Below, in pieces: positions 21,395-33,130 of a stretch of DNA of 64,000 nt; position 1 is the stretch's first letter, and every line of letters starts with the position of its first letter. The position numbers and the translations under genes are program-made. This stretch comes from Leucogyrophana mollusca (taxonomy: Eukaryota; Basidiomycota; Agaricomycetes; Boletales), in the NCBI GenBank assembly GCA_021014945.1, contig MU266396.1, positions 62,001 to 126,000 on the forward strand. Reading direction: 5' to 3'. Under the pieces are notes generated by a model. The model was not told the DNA's origin. It did not search any database and saw only the letters and a program-made list of their open reading frames with translations.

Positions 21395-24300
21395 ATGGAC
21401 AGCCAGCATCATTCTACCCTTAGCCATTCGACGAAAAGTTCATCATCTTCTGCCATAGACTTGACTGGAACGCCCGCTGGCCTCGGTAGTTCCAGTTCCC
21501 ATCCTCCGTCGCCGACACTCCATCCTTCAGACAGCAGTCAAAGTAACTTTGCACGCAGAAGAGCGAGTTGGGGGAAGATAGATGTGGAGCACGACCCGCT
21601 GCATCTCAATCTCCCGTCCATGGAAGCTGGACCATCCAATTTCTCAAGAAATAGCCAAGAGTCACGAGGAAATGCATATACTACTGATGAGGATCCATTT
21701 TACTCACCTGTCGATGGCGCATACTCGCCGCACACTGCGTCATACCCGAAAAAGGTGCTGCTAGACGAAACCAATTTGTATTCACCTTCACAGCCAGGTC
21801 CATCCTCTGCATCTCTTATGTCGGGGGGAGACTCTGATGTAGATACGTCGAGAGAAGAAGATGAAGTCCGACTGACGAGCGACATGTCTCGAATGGGTAC
21901 GGATGGGAGCTGGGGTCACAATCTCTCTGTGGACTCGGAGCGGTCGGGCGGTGCAACTCCCCGCACCAGGCGAAGAACTTTGCGCTACAGCGCGTCGCCA
22001 TCCCCGCTCAAGCGAACTGGTACTGCAATCAAAACAATGTCGAGGAATTTTCGACGCGCTTCGTTGCGCGTCGTTAATATGGCCGGAAGTGCCCACGACG
22101 ATTCTATTCGGCTCCCAGATGACGACGACGATGGGAAGGTACCGGAGGATGGCGACGAGGACCAGTGGCAAGTGAACGAGCTTCCGGATGTCAGAAAGCC
22201 TTCTCCACTTCGTGGTCGCACTCTTGGATTTCTGGGTTCCTCGAACAAGTTTCGTTTACGCCTCTATCGTATATTGCTACATTCGTGAGGCAGCTCATGT
22301 TTTGAAGCTTGTGTATGGGCGCTAACTTGGCAGCAGCTGGACGGAACCTATAATCCTTATGCTAATCGTTCTCAACGCAATTGTCCTGACCTTCCAAGCC
22401 TCACATTCGTCACTCTTACCCACTAGTGGGGGCCCCCCGGCACACCGAAAAGGCTACTTTCACCATTGGCCGGATTACATACTCTTCGTACTATTCGTAT
22501 TATTCACGTGAGTGGGTTATCAACTCTACCTAGACTTCACTGAGAAATCTCCGATAGTCTGGAAGCTATTGCTCGCGTTTGTGTCTCTGGTTTTTTGTTC
22601 GACCCAGAAGTACCCCTATCTTCCATCTTTACCTCACCCTCATCAGACTACTCGACTACCGCGATATCCTCTACTTCAACCTTAAACGTCAACTCTGTCA
22701 CAACCAACCCGTCGTTATCTAGGGGTTCTTCGTTCCGTCGCGTCTATGAAAAATTGTCGCGTCCATTTGCCCTTTCCTCTGGCTCTTCAACATATGCTCC
22801 TGAGACCTTATCGACTATAGGTCATACTCCGTCGACCATGTCACACTCTCTGACCCCTGAGAAGGACGGCAAGGAAGGCATTCACAGTCTGTCGCAACCG
22901 ACGTTTTTCGCCCGCGCCTTTCGCTCGGACCGCTCGCAAAGTGATAAGCTCTCACTTCCATTCCGGCTGAACGTCACAAACGTCCAGGACAAAGTTCATC
23001 GCAACGTGCCGTACCTTCGACAGAGCTGGAGTCGAATCGATTTTGTCGCCATCGTCAGCTTTTGGATAAGCTTTGCACTCGCGATGGCAGGCGTGGAGCG
23101 TGGCCAATACCATATTGGAGCGTTTCGAGCCATGAGCGTGCTGAGAACAGCGAGGTTGCTTGCCATCACATCCGGAACTACGGTAGGCGTACCATTATCT
23201 CCGTTGTAGGAATGCATCTCTCAGCCTCTATGACAGACTATCATGCGCTCTCTCAAGATCGCTCGGCCGTTGCTAGCCAGCGTTGCTTATTTTGTGTTGT
23301 TCGCTATGGTCTTGTTCTCGTAAGCGACCCCTTACTCTGTCACGGCTTACAGCAAACCTGAGCTGCCATGATGCAGAATAATCGGTGTGCAGTCCTTCAA
23401 CGGCTCTTTCCGCCGCACCTGCAACCTCTTGCCCACGCAGGGCGAGAGTGCGACGTCATTGAACCAATTTTGCGGAGGGCATGTCAACTCAACGACAATG
23501 GAGATATCTCCGTACCTGTTGATGGACGGAAACCCTGGAGATGCGGCGAAAGGATATATATGTCCTATTGGACAAGTCTGCCAGGTTCGCGGTTACGGGT
23601 GTTTACTTCAGAGATGTCGCGCTGAGATAGTTGTGTTTAGGAAGGCGCAAATCCATACAGCGGTGTTGAAAGTTTTGATACTGTATATTATGCTGCGTTG
23701 CAAGTCCTCATCATCGCCTCTGCGAACGGTGTACGTCTACTATCCCTTAGTCTCATTCTACGATTTGCTAACGATTACTGCTGCCTCTAGTGGTCGCCTA
23801 TCATGTACTCCATCATTGATGCCGAGTTCTTCATTTCATGCTTCTTCTTCATTATCTGCATAATTGTGCTCAACTTCTGGTTGATCAACCTCTTTGTTGC
23901 GGTTATTACCAATACATTCTCAGCGATCAGGTCGGACACGAAGAAAAGTGCATTTGGAGCTGCCCCGTGCGTTCCTAAGACCTCTCTTAAAGTTACTTGA
24001 CAAGAAAACCAATACTTACACGTTGTCTATTGCAGGTTGGGTCCGATCGTAGAGGAGCAGGAAGAAGGGTGGACTGCCGTCGATGGACGCCATGTTTCGC
24101 AGAATAACCGGCTGAAGATCTTCTACGAGTACACGAGGTGGTGTTGGGTGTTCCTTGCTCTTGCCGGCCTCGCTGTCCAAGCCACCGCCACCGCCAATAT
24201 GAGCGGGCTGCACCAGGCTATCTTGGACAATTCGGAACTAGCTATCACTGTCGCATTCGACGTTGAGATCATCATCCGGATCTTCTCCGAGTTACCCGCC

Positions 24301-27300
24301 TGGAGGACGTTCTTTGCGCACGGCAACAACTGGCTCGACCTATTACTCGCTATTGCATCCAGCATCATCCAGATTCCCGTCATCCGTCGGTCATCGGTCT
24401 ACCCATGGCTGACGATTTTTCAACTTGCCAGATTCTACAGAGTGATTTTGGAGTTCCCACGGATGAAACCTCTCATGGTATGGAGAGCTCCGAGGATATT
24501 GACATTTCGCTGATTGGGCTTGTCCTTCTCTCAGCTTACAGTCTTCGGAAACATGTATGGTTTGGTGAACATGACATTATTTCTGATGTTGGTTAACTTC
24601 CTAGCTGCTCTCGTCGCCGTGCAGCTGATCCGAGGTGACATGGCGGGGAGCCAGACTATGAACTTTGGCCAGCTATTCAATTCTTTCTTGGCGGTCTACC
24701 AAATCTTCTCGTCGGAAAACTGGACTAATGTTCTTTACGACGCAACCGACGCCGAGATTCCCTTGGGTCAAGCAGTCATTATAGCGATCTTCCTCTCATG
24801 TTGGCTGCTCTTCGCCAATTGTGAGCGATGACTAGATTCTCGTTGGCAGAACTGCTCACACGCCTCTTGTAGTCATTGTCATGCAGATGTTCATTGCCGT
24901 TATCAATGAAAACTTCAATGTCGCAGAAGAGATGAAGAAAGGGAAACAGGCCTCAGATTATTGGGCTCGTCATCAACAGCAACAGGTGTCTCATGGGGGT
25001 TGGCTCCGTAAACTAAACCCCTACCGCTGGCTCAAAGCTAGTCCCGTTCGGGTTAAGGTGGACAACCTCCCGTCGAACCTTGTTTTACCCATGCAGAAAA
25101 CACTGGTACAAGACTACGCCATTCCGATGCAAGACAGGAAATCTCCTCTGGTAGGCCACTAGGCCCTTCAACGGACGATGTGAATGATGCTGACGTGTCG
25201 CTCGCTATAGACTCGCGCACCTTCCTATACCATGCGTGGGGCTCGCCACCTTCCATCGAGGTCGCTGACCATGCTTCAACAACTCTTCGCTGGCACCACA
25301 AGGTCGAATGACATTCCTCTCGCGAGCTTACGGAAAGCACGACGAAACTCCATGACACCTCAGGATCCTAATGAAGAAGAAACCGAACGTCACTTGTAAG
25401 CTTGTGCTGGCTGTGCCCCTTGAACGTGAACTGACAACGTGCGTTTTAAGGGAGATATTGGCAGGTGTCAACCACGAGGTGGTATCGGCGGAAGACTACA
25501 ACGACGTGATGTTCGAACGCCGAGCTCAAAAAGCTGACTTTATTCGTGATCATCCGAGTTACGACAAAACATTTTGGATCTTCTCGCAAAAGAATTCCTT
25601 GCGCAGACTTTGCCAGAAGGCGGTGAGACCAGCGAGCGGAGAACGCATTTTCGGTACTCCACCTTCAGATATCGCTCACCCTATCTTCCAACTCGTGATC
25701 CTATTGGCTGTTATCGGTGGTATAATCACGGAAGGAATTGCGACTCCTCTCTATCGACGCGACTATTATATGACTTATGGGCTGGTCCGAGGTGCTTGGT
25801 TCAATATCGCGGAAACCACGTTCGGCCTAATACTCGTTCTGGAGTTTCTCATCAAGATCATCGCGGATGGTCTTATCTTCACTCCAAACGCATACGTGCG
25901 CAGTATATGGAATATCCTCGACTTCCTCATTCTAACCGGGGTCCTGGTGAACGTTTCATTCACTCTAGTGTTCATCGGTGGTCTTGGTCGATTCGTGCAT
26001 GCCCTGAAAGCCTTGCGTGCCCTCCGGTTGATCACCCTCATCGACAAAATGCGGAGCACCTTCGAGTCTTTGATCCTTTCCGGAGTTATCCGTATCTTGG
26101 ACGCCGCCATATTAGCAATCCTATATCTGATTCCTTTCAGCGTATGGGGCACCAATATCTTCGCTGGATTAATGAACCAGTGTAACGACACCAGCCCCGG
26201 CATTACAGGAATCAACGATTGCACGAACGAATATGTCAACACTATCTATGGTCAATCGTTTGGCTTTTTGGTCCCACGTGCATGGAACAATCCGTCTCCA
26301 TCGACTACCTTCTCCTTTGATAACTTTCGATCTTCATTGCTCATCCTATTTGAGATCGTCTCACTGGAAGGATGGATCGATGTCATGTCTGTTGCGATGA
26401 GCATCACGGGGGAGGGCCAGCAACCTCAAACTAACGTTTCACAAGTTAACGCCATCTTTTTCGTCATATACAATTTGCTGGGAGGAGTCGTGATCTTGAC
26501 GCTTTTTATCAGGTGAGTCTTCTCATCGCATATTATCCTGAATGCAGTCCGAACAAATCTTTAGTATCATTATAGGAAATTTCTCTTCAAAAACTGGCAC
26601 GGCTTTTCTTACCCAACCTCAAAGAGAATGGATCGATCTGCAAAAGTTGATCAAGCGCCAGAGACCGTCGAAGAGACCCGAAATCCGCCCAAGCTTCCCA
26701 TTCAGAGCTTGGTGCTATGATCGTGCCATCCATAAGCACGGCTGGTGGTCACGGATGATGACTCTGCTCTTCGTTATCCAAATATTCGCGTTGATGTGAG
26801 TCGTGATTAGCCTCGCCGACTGCCTGATCTTAACTACCGGCCCAATGCAGGACGCAAACGTTTACGGCCCAAGTGAACTTTGATCGGTTCCGCGGTAAGC
26901 TTCACCTTTTTTATCTCACCCAGCACGCTGAACGAAGTTGAAATGTAGACGATTTCTCCCTAATCGTCACCTCCATGTACGTTGTCGACATCACCATTCG
27001 CTTTTACGGACTCGGGTGGCGCAGCTTCCGCGCAAATGGTTGGAACCTCTTCGATGTAGTCGTGGCTGGTGGCAGCTTTGTGACCACGCTCGTTGTCCGG
27101 TTCGGATACACGAGCTTTGCTGTCCAGCAACTACAAAAGCTGTTCCTCGTCAGCATCACGTTCAAGCTGGTGCAGAGAACCAACAGTCTGAATCAGCTCT
27201 TCAAGACGGGGATGTGCGTCTTGCTTTTTCGCTATTATGTATATTGCTAAATGTCTCCTAGGGCAAGCATGCCCGTCATCATGAGCCTCTTGGGCTTGTG

Positions 27301-29034
27301 GCTCATTTTGTTCCTCTTCTTTGCCATAATGTATATGGAGGTGTTCGGCATGACGAAGTGGAATTCTGCGGAGACCAGCACGCAGAACTATCAAACGATG
27401 GGCTCCGCACTTGTGATGCTCGCTTTCATGAGCACCGGGTAAGCTCTACCGCCCGACATTCCGCCGCTATGCTCATGGAGGTCTTACAGGGAAGGCTGGA
27501 ATCAGTACATGCACGATTAGTAAGACACGGTCGGAGTATGCATTTTGAGGCTAATGAGTTGATTACAGCGCTCTCACGTATCCCCGTTGTACGCGCACAG
27601 CGGGCGTGGTGAATGAAACCGATTGCGGAAGCGTTGCGTGGGCTTTCTCGTTGTTCATTGCCTGGAATCTCCTGAGCATGGTATGTGTTCTAGTACATAG
27701 ATGATGGCGTCTGCTCACTTGTCTTCAATCCAGTATATATTCTTAAATATGTTTACTGGTGGGTAACTCTGTCACGGACCTGGTGCGATGCTCACCATGT
27801 TGCAGGTGTCGTGGTGGAGAACTTTTCCTACGTCTTCCAGTCGAGCGGAGGCGCCAAGTCCATCAGTCGTGAAGAGATGCGCTCTTTCAAGAAAGTCTGG
27901 GCTGAGTACTCCAACCCCAAAACAGGATACCTCGAGCGAAGCCGCATCGTGCCCTTCTTGGCCGTGAGTTCTCTTCCATGCGCACGCAGGCATCCCCTGA
28001 CACGCTCGCAGAAACTCGGTGGAGTGTTTGAGTCGCGGATCTATCCTGTCGAGCATTCCGCCTCTGCTGTTGTCGCGGCCTGCAAAGACAATTCGTGGGC
28101 CACCAAGATTTCCGAGGGTGTCAATGTCACAAAACTCAACAAGATGCTCAATGAAATCGACTATACCAGCATAAGGAGGAGGAGAAACATCTACAGTCGA
28201 CTTTATCACGAAGCAAGCATATCGCACCACCAAGGGCGGGGAATATCATTCACTGATATGTTGATGCTACTTGCGCACCATAAGCTGATAGTGGACCGGG
28301 ACGCCCTTGTGTACGTGATATCGCCCCTGCGTCTGGTGCTGTTGCTCAATCTGGATCTCTAGGCTGAAAGACCTCGTGGTCAGAACAGAGACCAACAGGC
28401 TGGTTACAGATCTGGTCAACCTCGACCGTGTACGTTCCTTGCTGAAGATGATCACCCTCCGCCGACGGTACCTCGCGGAGCGCGAGAGATCAAGAATGAC
28501 ATTCAACGATCAGCGAGGCAAGTTCACAGCTTCCCCCCACCCAATCGAACCCCACTAAAACCACATTGCAGATATACCCGAAATCTATGTAGACTCGATG
28601 CCCGCGACGCCCCCGCCGATGATTCTGACGCGGGACATCACATCTCCGCGGAGCGACTATGCACGCTCTGACGCGGACTCGTCTAGCCCGACACCTTCTC
28701 CGCGGATTCTCCATCCCTCCCCCGAGATGCTGGCTATCGACACGTCTTTCCGGACGAGTCTTCAGCGAGCGCGGCGGGTCAGTGATGTCAGCATGTTGTC
28801 TGCCGACATGGGGCACGGTTTCTGGTGCGTTGTGTTGTGTTCGTTGATATGGCTGGCGGCTAACAGAGTCCACTGCAGGCGAGACAGCTCCCCGGAGATT
28901 GAGAGCCACGGAGATCTGCTCTCTTCTATGCAGAACTCCATGTGGGGCGGTAGGTGGTCTTTAACACTGTACCTTTCTTAATCTGATCTCCTGCAGATAT
29001 GATGGCCCAGGCAGCGGAAGAGGAGGATGTGTAG
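21395..29034 (+). CDS. CCH1: Four-domain voltage-gated calcium channel, fungal Cch1 type
   Basis: Plasma-membrane calcium channel that in fungi works with Mid1. The gene has about 25 exons; the first (from ATG 21395) encodes a ~290-aa Ser-rich cytosolic region with an acidic DDDDD run. Domain I begins [19 protein letters not shown] after a GTGAGG intron; domain II is at about 24.1-24.9 kb ([18 protein letters not shown]), domain III at 25.6-26.5 kb ([19 protein letters not shown]) and domain IV at 26.7-27.8 kb. The S4 segments are positively charged in I ([13 protein letters not shown]) and III ([18 protein letters not shown]), but weak in IV. Pore loops read ASANGW (I, split by an intron after 23730), SSENWTNV (II), SLEGWIDV (III) and STGEGWNQYM (IV, split by an intron). 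After domain IV an EF-hand-like region follows ([19 protein letters not shown]). The C-terminal tail is Ser/Pro-rich, ending AEEEDV at 29034. The complete domain set suggests a functional gene. Confidence 0.94.
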
Positions 29035-29231
29035 ACAACGTCGGGCGTGTATTTGCTTATCATCTACATACAACAACAAATCGAAAAGGGACTCCTCACG
29101 GACTTGCATTAGAACCAGCATATGTAATCACCGACGTAGCATGCGCACACTGTATGGTATTGGTAAAATAGATGCATATAATGACCACCCCACCACGCGA
29201 GACGCACAACACAGCTCAAGCTCAACGGCTT
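29035..29231. other. Convergent intergenic spacer
   Basis: Short AT-rich spacer holding the 3' ends of CCH1 and the eIF3a gene. No gene seen. Confidence 0.5.
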
Positions 29232-32200
29232 TCAAGTACGGCCCTGCAGCCTGCTAGGGCGCCAGACCTTCTTCTCTGGCACAGTCTGGAACCCATCGTC
29301 TTCCTTCTTGGGCTCTTCTCTTGCGGGGGGGTTGCCCACGGCTGGCGAGCTCGACCTTGGAGGGGGTACGACGCCTGCCTTCTTCGCCTGCTCCCGCTCT
29401 CTCCAGCCACCGCCTCCGCCTCCGCCGCCAAGCGCACCAGGCCGGTACTTGGCTGGCGCTGCCGCAGCTGGAGCCGGACTCTCCGCCCGCGGGGGCGTGA
29501 CGGCGACAGGCGGGCGGCTCGGGGTCGAGGGGGTCGTGTTTGCCGGCGAGGTGCGTCGCCACTTGGCGTCCGCGGCGAGGACTGGCGCGGCAGCTGCGGG
29601 CGGTGCCGTGCGCGATGCATTCCGACGCTCCTCTGCACGCTTCACCGCCTCCTCTTCCCGGATGGCTTGCAGACGCGCCTTCTCCGCGGCCTCGGCGCGC
29701 TCCTGCTCGCGCTGCCTGCGTATTTCGGCAAGTTTGGCCTCCTCTTCCTGCTTCTTGAGCGCCTCTGCCTCCTCTGCGGCGATGCGTTCTGCGGGGGGGT
29801 GTTTGGTCAGCGGTGGGCAGATATGCGCTGTGACGGACAAGCACGTACCGGCTTCGAGCCTCGCCTCTTCCTCCTCCCTCTCCCTGCGCCGCCTGTCCTC
29901 TTCCTCCTGCGCAAGCCTCTTCTCCTCGCGGGCCCTCAACACCCCCGCCCTCCTCTCCGCCTTCTCCGCCTCGATCTTCTCCCTCGCCAGCGCCACCTTC
30001 CGCTCATACTCCTCCCCCCTCCTCGCCGCAATCGCCTCCCTCCTTGCCTCAAAGTCGCCCGTCATCCGCGCGAGGCGGCGCTTCGTCTCGACGTCCGCCG
30101 CGAACGCCGCCCGCGCGCCGTCGACGCGCGCGCGCTGGAGCGCGGCGAACGTCGTGCGGTCCGTGGCCTGCTGCGTGGCGTAGTCCGACGCGAGGAGGGG
30201 GAGCTCTTCTTTGCGGTAGGCGCGCTCGGTGTGGTCGATCCGCTTGGAGGCGATGCGCAGCCGCTCGTTGAGCTCTTTTTTCTCCTTCTCGAGCTGCTCG
30301 ACCTGGAGGCGCATGAGGCTGTCCGTGCTCAGGTCCTCCATTTCCTGTAAATGCCACACGCACGCAGGTCAGCCCACGAAGAACCAGCAGCATCAAATAG
30401 GAGGAAATAGAAGAAGACAGAACGGAACGGAACAAGACGCACGTTGACAGACACCTTCAGCCCCCCGCGCTTGATCAGATTCTGCGCAAGCTTCTTCGCC
30501 TCCTCCGTGCGTATACTCTCGATCTCCTTCCTCGCCCTCTCCAGCTCCTTCCTCGCCGCGTCCGCCTTCGCGCGCTTCGCTTCCTCGTCCCGCTCGCGGC
30601 GCGAGCTCTCCGCCCTCCGGCTCGCCTCCTCCTTCTCCTTCCGCACAGACAGCTCCGCGAGCAGCTCGCGCCGCCGCGCGACGAGCGCACGGCGCACCTG
30701 CAGGGCGTGCCGCTCGGCGTTGGCGGCGCCCACGAGCGCGGTGAACTTCGCCTGCTGTTCCTCCGCGGGCGAGAGCGACGGCGACGCAGGGGGGTAGAGC
30801 ACGTTCAGCGAGTTGTGCAGCGTCGTCGCGAGCGTGCTGAGCCGCGTGCGGACGAGCTCCGCGCCCGAGGGCTGCACCGCGCTATTCCCCGCACCCGCAC
30901 CCGCACTCGCACTCGCACCCGTCCCCGCACTCGCACTCGTACCGGCCGCACCGCCCGCCACGCCCTCCTCCCCGCCAAAAACGTCCCCACAGAACCGCAC
31001 GACCCCCGCGGCGTGGTCCACGCGCACCCCGAGCCCGCGGCACCGCACGACGTACGCCTCAACGTCGTCCTCCAGCCCCGCGGGCGCGACGAGCGCGCGC
31101 AGGGCGGAGACGCTGAGGGTGCTGTAAACCTGCGCGAGCTGTGCGAGGACGCGCGAGAGGAGGGCGCGGGCGAGGAGGGGGCGGTAGGGGGCGTAGGGGG
31201 AGGCGCTGGCGGTAGCAGTCGAGGGGGACGACGCAGACGCGGGCGCGGACGCGGAGGCAAGGGAGGAGTCGGGAGAGGGGTCGGAGAGCGACGCGAGGAT
31301 GGGCGCGGTGGAGGCGCAGAGGTTGAGCGGGTCGAAGGACGCTTCGAGGAGCGTATACAGCGACCGGATCGGCGCGGGTGCGAGGCGGAGGACGTCCCGT
31401 GCGAGCTGTGTGTGCGGTTAGTACGGTAAACGGTGTGGTGGTGCAGGAGGCGGAGGACGTACTGCGTCTTTCAGGAGGCCGGCCCGCGTAGGCGGCTTCG
31501 TGAGCCCAAGAAGCGCAGCGAGGCGCCCGCTCTTGCTCTTATTCTCCTCCTCCTCCACCTGCGCGCCAACAGGCACCGCCAGCGCGCTAACAAGCACCTG
31601 CCCCGCCAGGCGCCGCAGCTCCTCCTCGTCCTTCCCCCCAATGCCCGTGACGACCGCATAGTACCGGCCCCACGCCGCCGCATGGTACAGCGCGTTCCCG
31701 CTCATCAAAAAGATCTTCGTCAGCTTCTCGTAGTAGTTCGCCATCATCGCGGGGCGGGGCGCCTTCTTCGCGAGGGTGAGGAGGTTGTGCACGTCCTCGA
31801 CGGAGCGGAAGGCCTCCTGCCAGAGCTCGAGCTCGACGGAGGTGTTGAGCTGCGCGAAGCGCGTGTCGAGGTGGTGCTGGAGCGTGTCCGCGTCGGAGAG
31901 GTTGATCGCGTGCGGCTGGTGCGAGTATTTGGCGACGTTGGAGAGGTGGAGGCGCAGGGTTTCGCAGAGCCGGCGGAACTCGACTTTGCGCTGGTGCTTG
32001 AGGCAGAAGCGGAAGGCCTGCTGGGCGACTTGCTGCAAGCGCGGGTGAGCGCCAGGTCAAATGAAGCAGCCACAGAACAGAGATAAAGACATGGAAAACA
32101 GGACTCCAAACAAGCCGATAGTGCGGTAAGCAGCGCTCAGCGGGTCAAGGGCGGGAAAATATGACAACCAAAGAACGAAAGCGGCGGGCGACCGCACAGC

Positions 32201-32750
32201 ACAAGGCACGCACCTGGTATATCGCCTCCAATCGTGCATTATTCTTGAGCGTCTCCAGCGACGTGCGATAGCTCTCCCACAAAAACTTCAGCCACGGCGT
32301 AACCAGCGCCCGATCCGTCCTATCCCTACTCTGATCGCCGCTCACCGCGCCCAGCAAAATGCTCTCCGGCGTCTCGATCGCCTCCAGATCGTCCACGTCC
32401 GCAGTGAGCGCGACGACGGCCTTGTCCGCCTCGCCCTGCGCCGCCTGCACCTTCGCGTCGGACAACTGGAGGAAGCGCGACACGACGGCCTCGATGGAGG
32501 CGACGCTCGTGTTCTGCGCGATGTTCTTGTACTGCATGAGCCCCTCCTTGGCTGTGCGCCCCTTGCGCATGTCGACGCAGAGCTCGACGAAGCGGAGCAT
32601 GATGGGCTCGAGCGCGGCGAGCGGGGTGGAGCGGAAGCGCTTGGACTGGAACATCTCGGTGAGGGACTGGAGGGCTGCGTGCGTCTGGCCGACTGAGACG
32701 AGCCCTTCGGCCTGCTTCAGCACGGTCTCTGGCTTGGAGAACGGCGCCAT
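29232..32750 (-). CDS. TIF32: Eukaryotic translation initiation factor 3 subunit A
   Basis: Largest scaffold subunit of eIF3, cytosolic. The start at 32750 gives [20 protein letters not shown]. Exon 1 runs to 32214 and ends LEAIYQ; exon 2 starts at 32032 with [19 protein letters not shown]. The N-terminal helical repeat region contains [20 protein letters not shown] and, later, [20 protein letters not shown] and the PCI-domain region. A spectrin-like charged region ([20 protein letters not shown], later [20 protein letters not shown]) leads into a long Arg/Glu/Ala coiled coil and a Gly/Pro-rich tail ([12 protein letters not shown]), ending at 29232. Introns use GTGCGT, GTACGT, GTGCGT and GTACGT donors. 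Third-codon positions are strongly G/C, unlike the transporter and Cch1 genes, as expected for a highly expressed gene. The opposite strand therefore has very long spurious frames. Confidence 0.93.
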
Positions 32751-33040
32751 GTTCGGTTCGTTTTTCGGTTTTTCTGTTGGGGTTGGCGCAGCGGGGTGAT
32801 TAGTGATGGTGGTGGCTAGAGGGAAGGAAGAAAACGACACCTTTTGTCTTTTCCCGCTGATGACGATAACAGCTGTCGTTTTTTTGGGTGGACGACGATG
32901 AGTGGCGAAAAAAAGAAAGTTCACGGTCCGTGGGAAATATGTGTCATGACATCGGCACCGACGGCACTCCATTTCGATTCCGCGCACTGGCAAACAGTTT
33001 TGGGTCCGCCTCATAGTAATCGTAATCGTACACTCTATCT
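32751..33040. promoter_or_regulatory. eIF3a upstream region
   Basis: About 290 bp upstream of the eIF3a start on the minus strand. It is rich in GAAA and ACCACC tracts near the start codon. No discrete box can be assigned with confidence. Confidence 0.3.
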
Positions 33041-33126
33041 ACCCCTACCCCTAGCCCTTGCCCTACCCCCAGCCCTAGCCCCAGCCCTAGCCCCAGCCCT
33101 AGCCCTGGCCCTACCCCTAGCCTAGG
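33041..33126 (+). repeat. Telomere-like interstitial tandem repeat (CCCTAG/CCCCAG)
   Basis: An 86-bp array of six-base units, mostly CCCTAG and CCCCAG alternating with CCCTAC variants on the plus strand. The complement is GGGCTAGGGCTGGGG-like, close to but not the same as fungal telomeric TTAGGG. It ends five bases after the p47 stop codon, so it lies in the p47 3' UTR and 300 bp upstream of eIF3a. Confidence 0.85.
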
Positions 33127-33130
33127 AAGC

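Noticed and set aside
29172..30350. Very long plus-strand frames (392 and 291 codons) across 29.2-30.3 kb
   Set aside because: They are antisense to the Arg/Glu/Ala coiled coil of eIF3a. High G/C at third positions removes stops from the other strand; the products are Arg- or Ser-rich low complexity without motifs.
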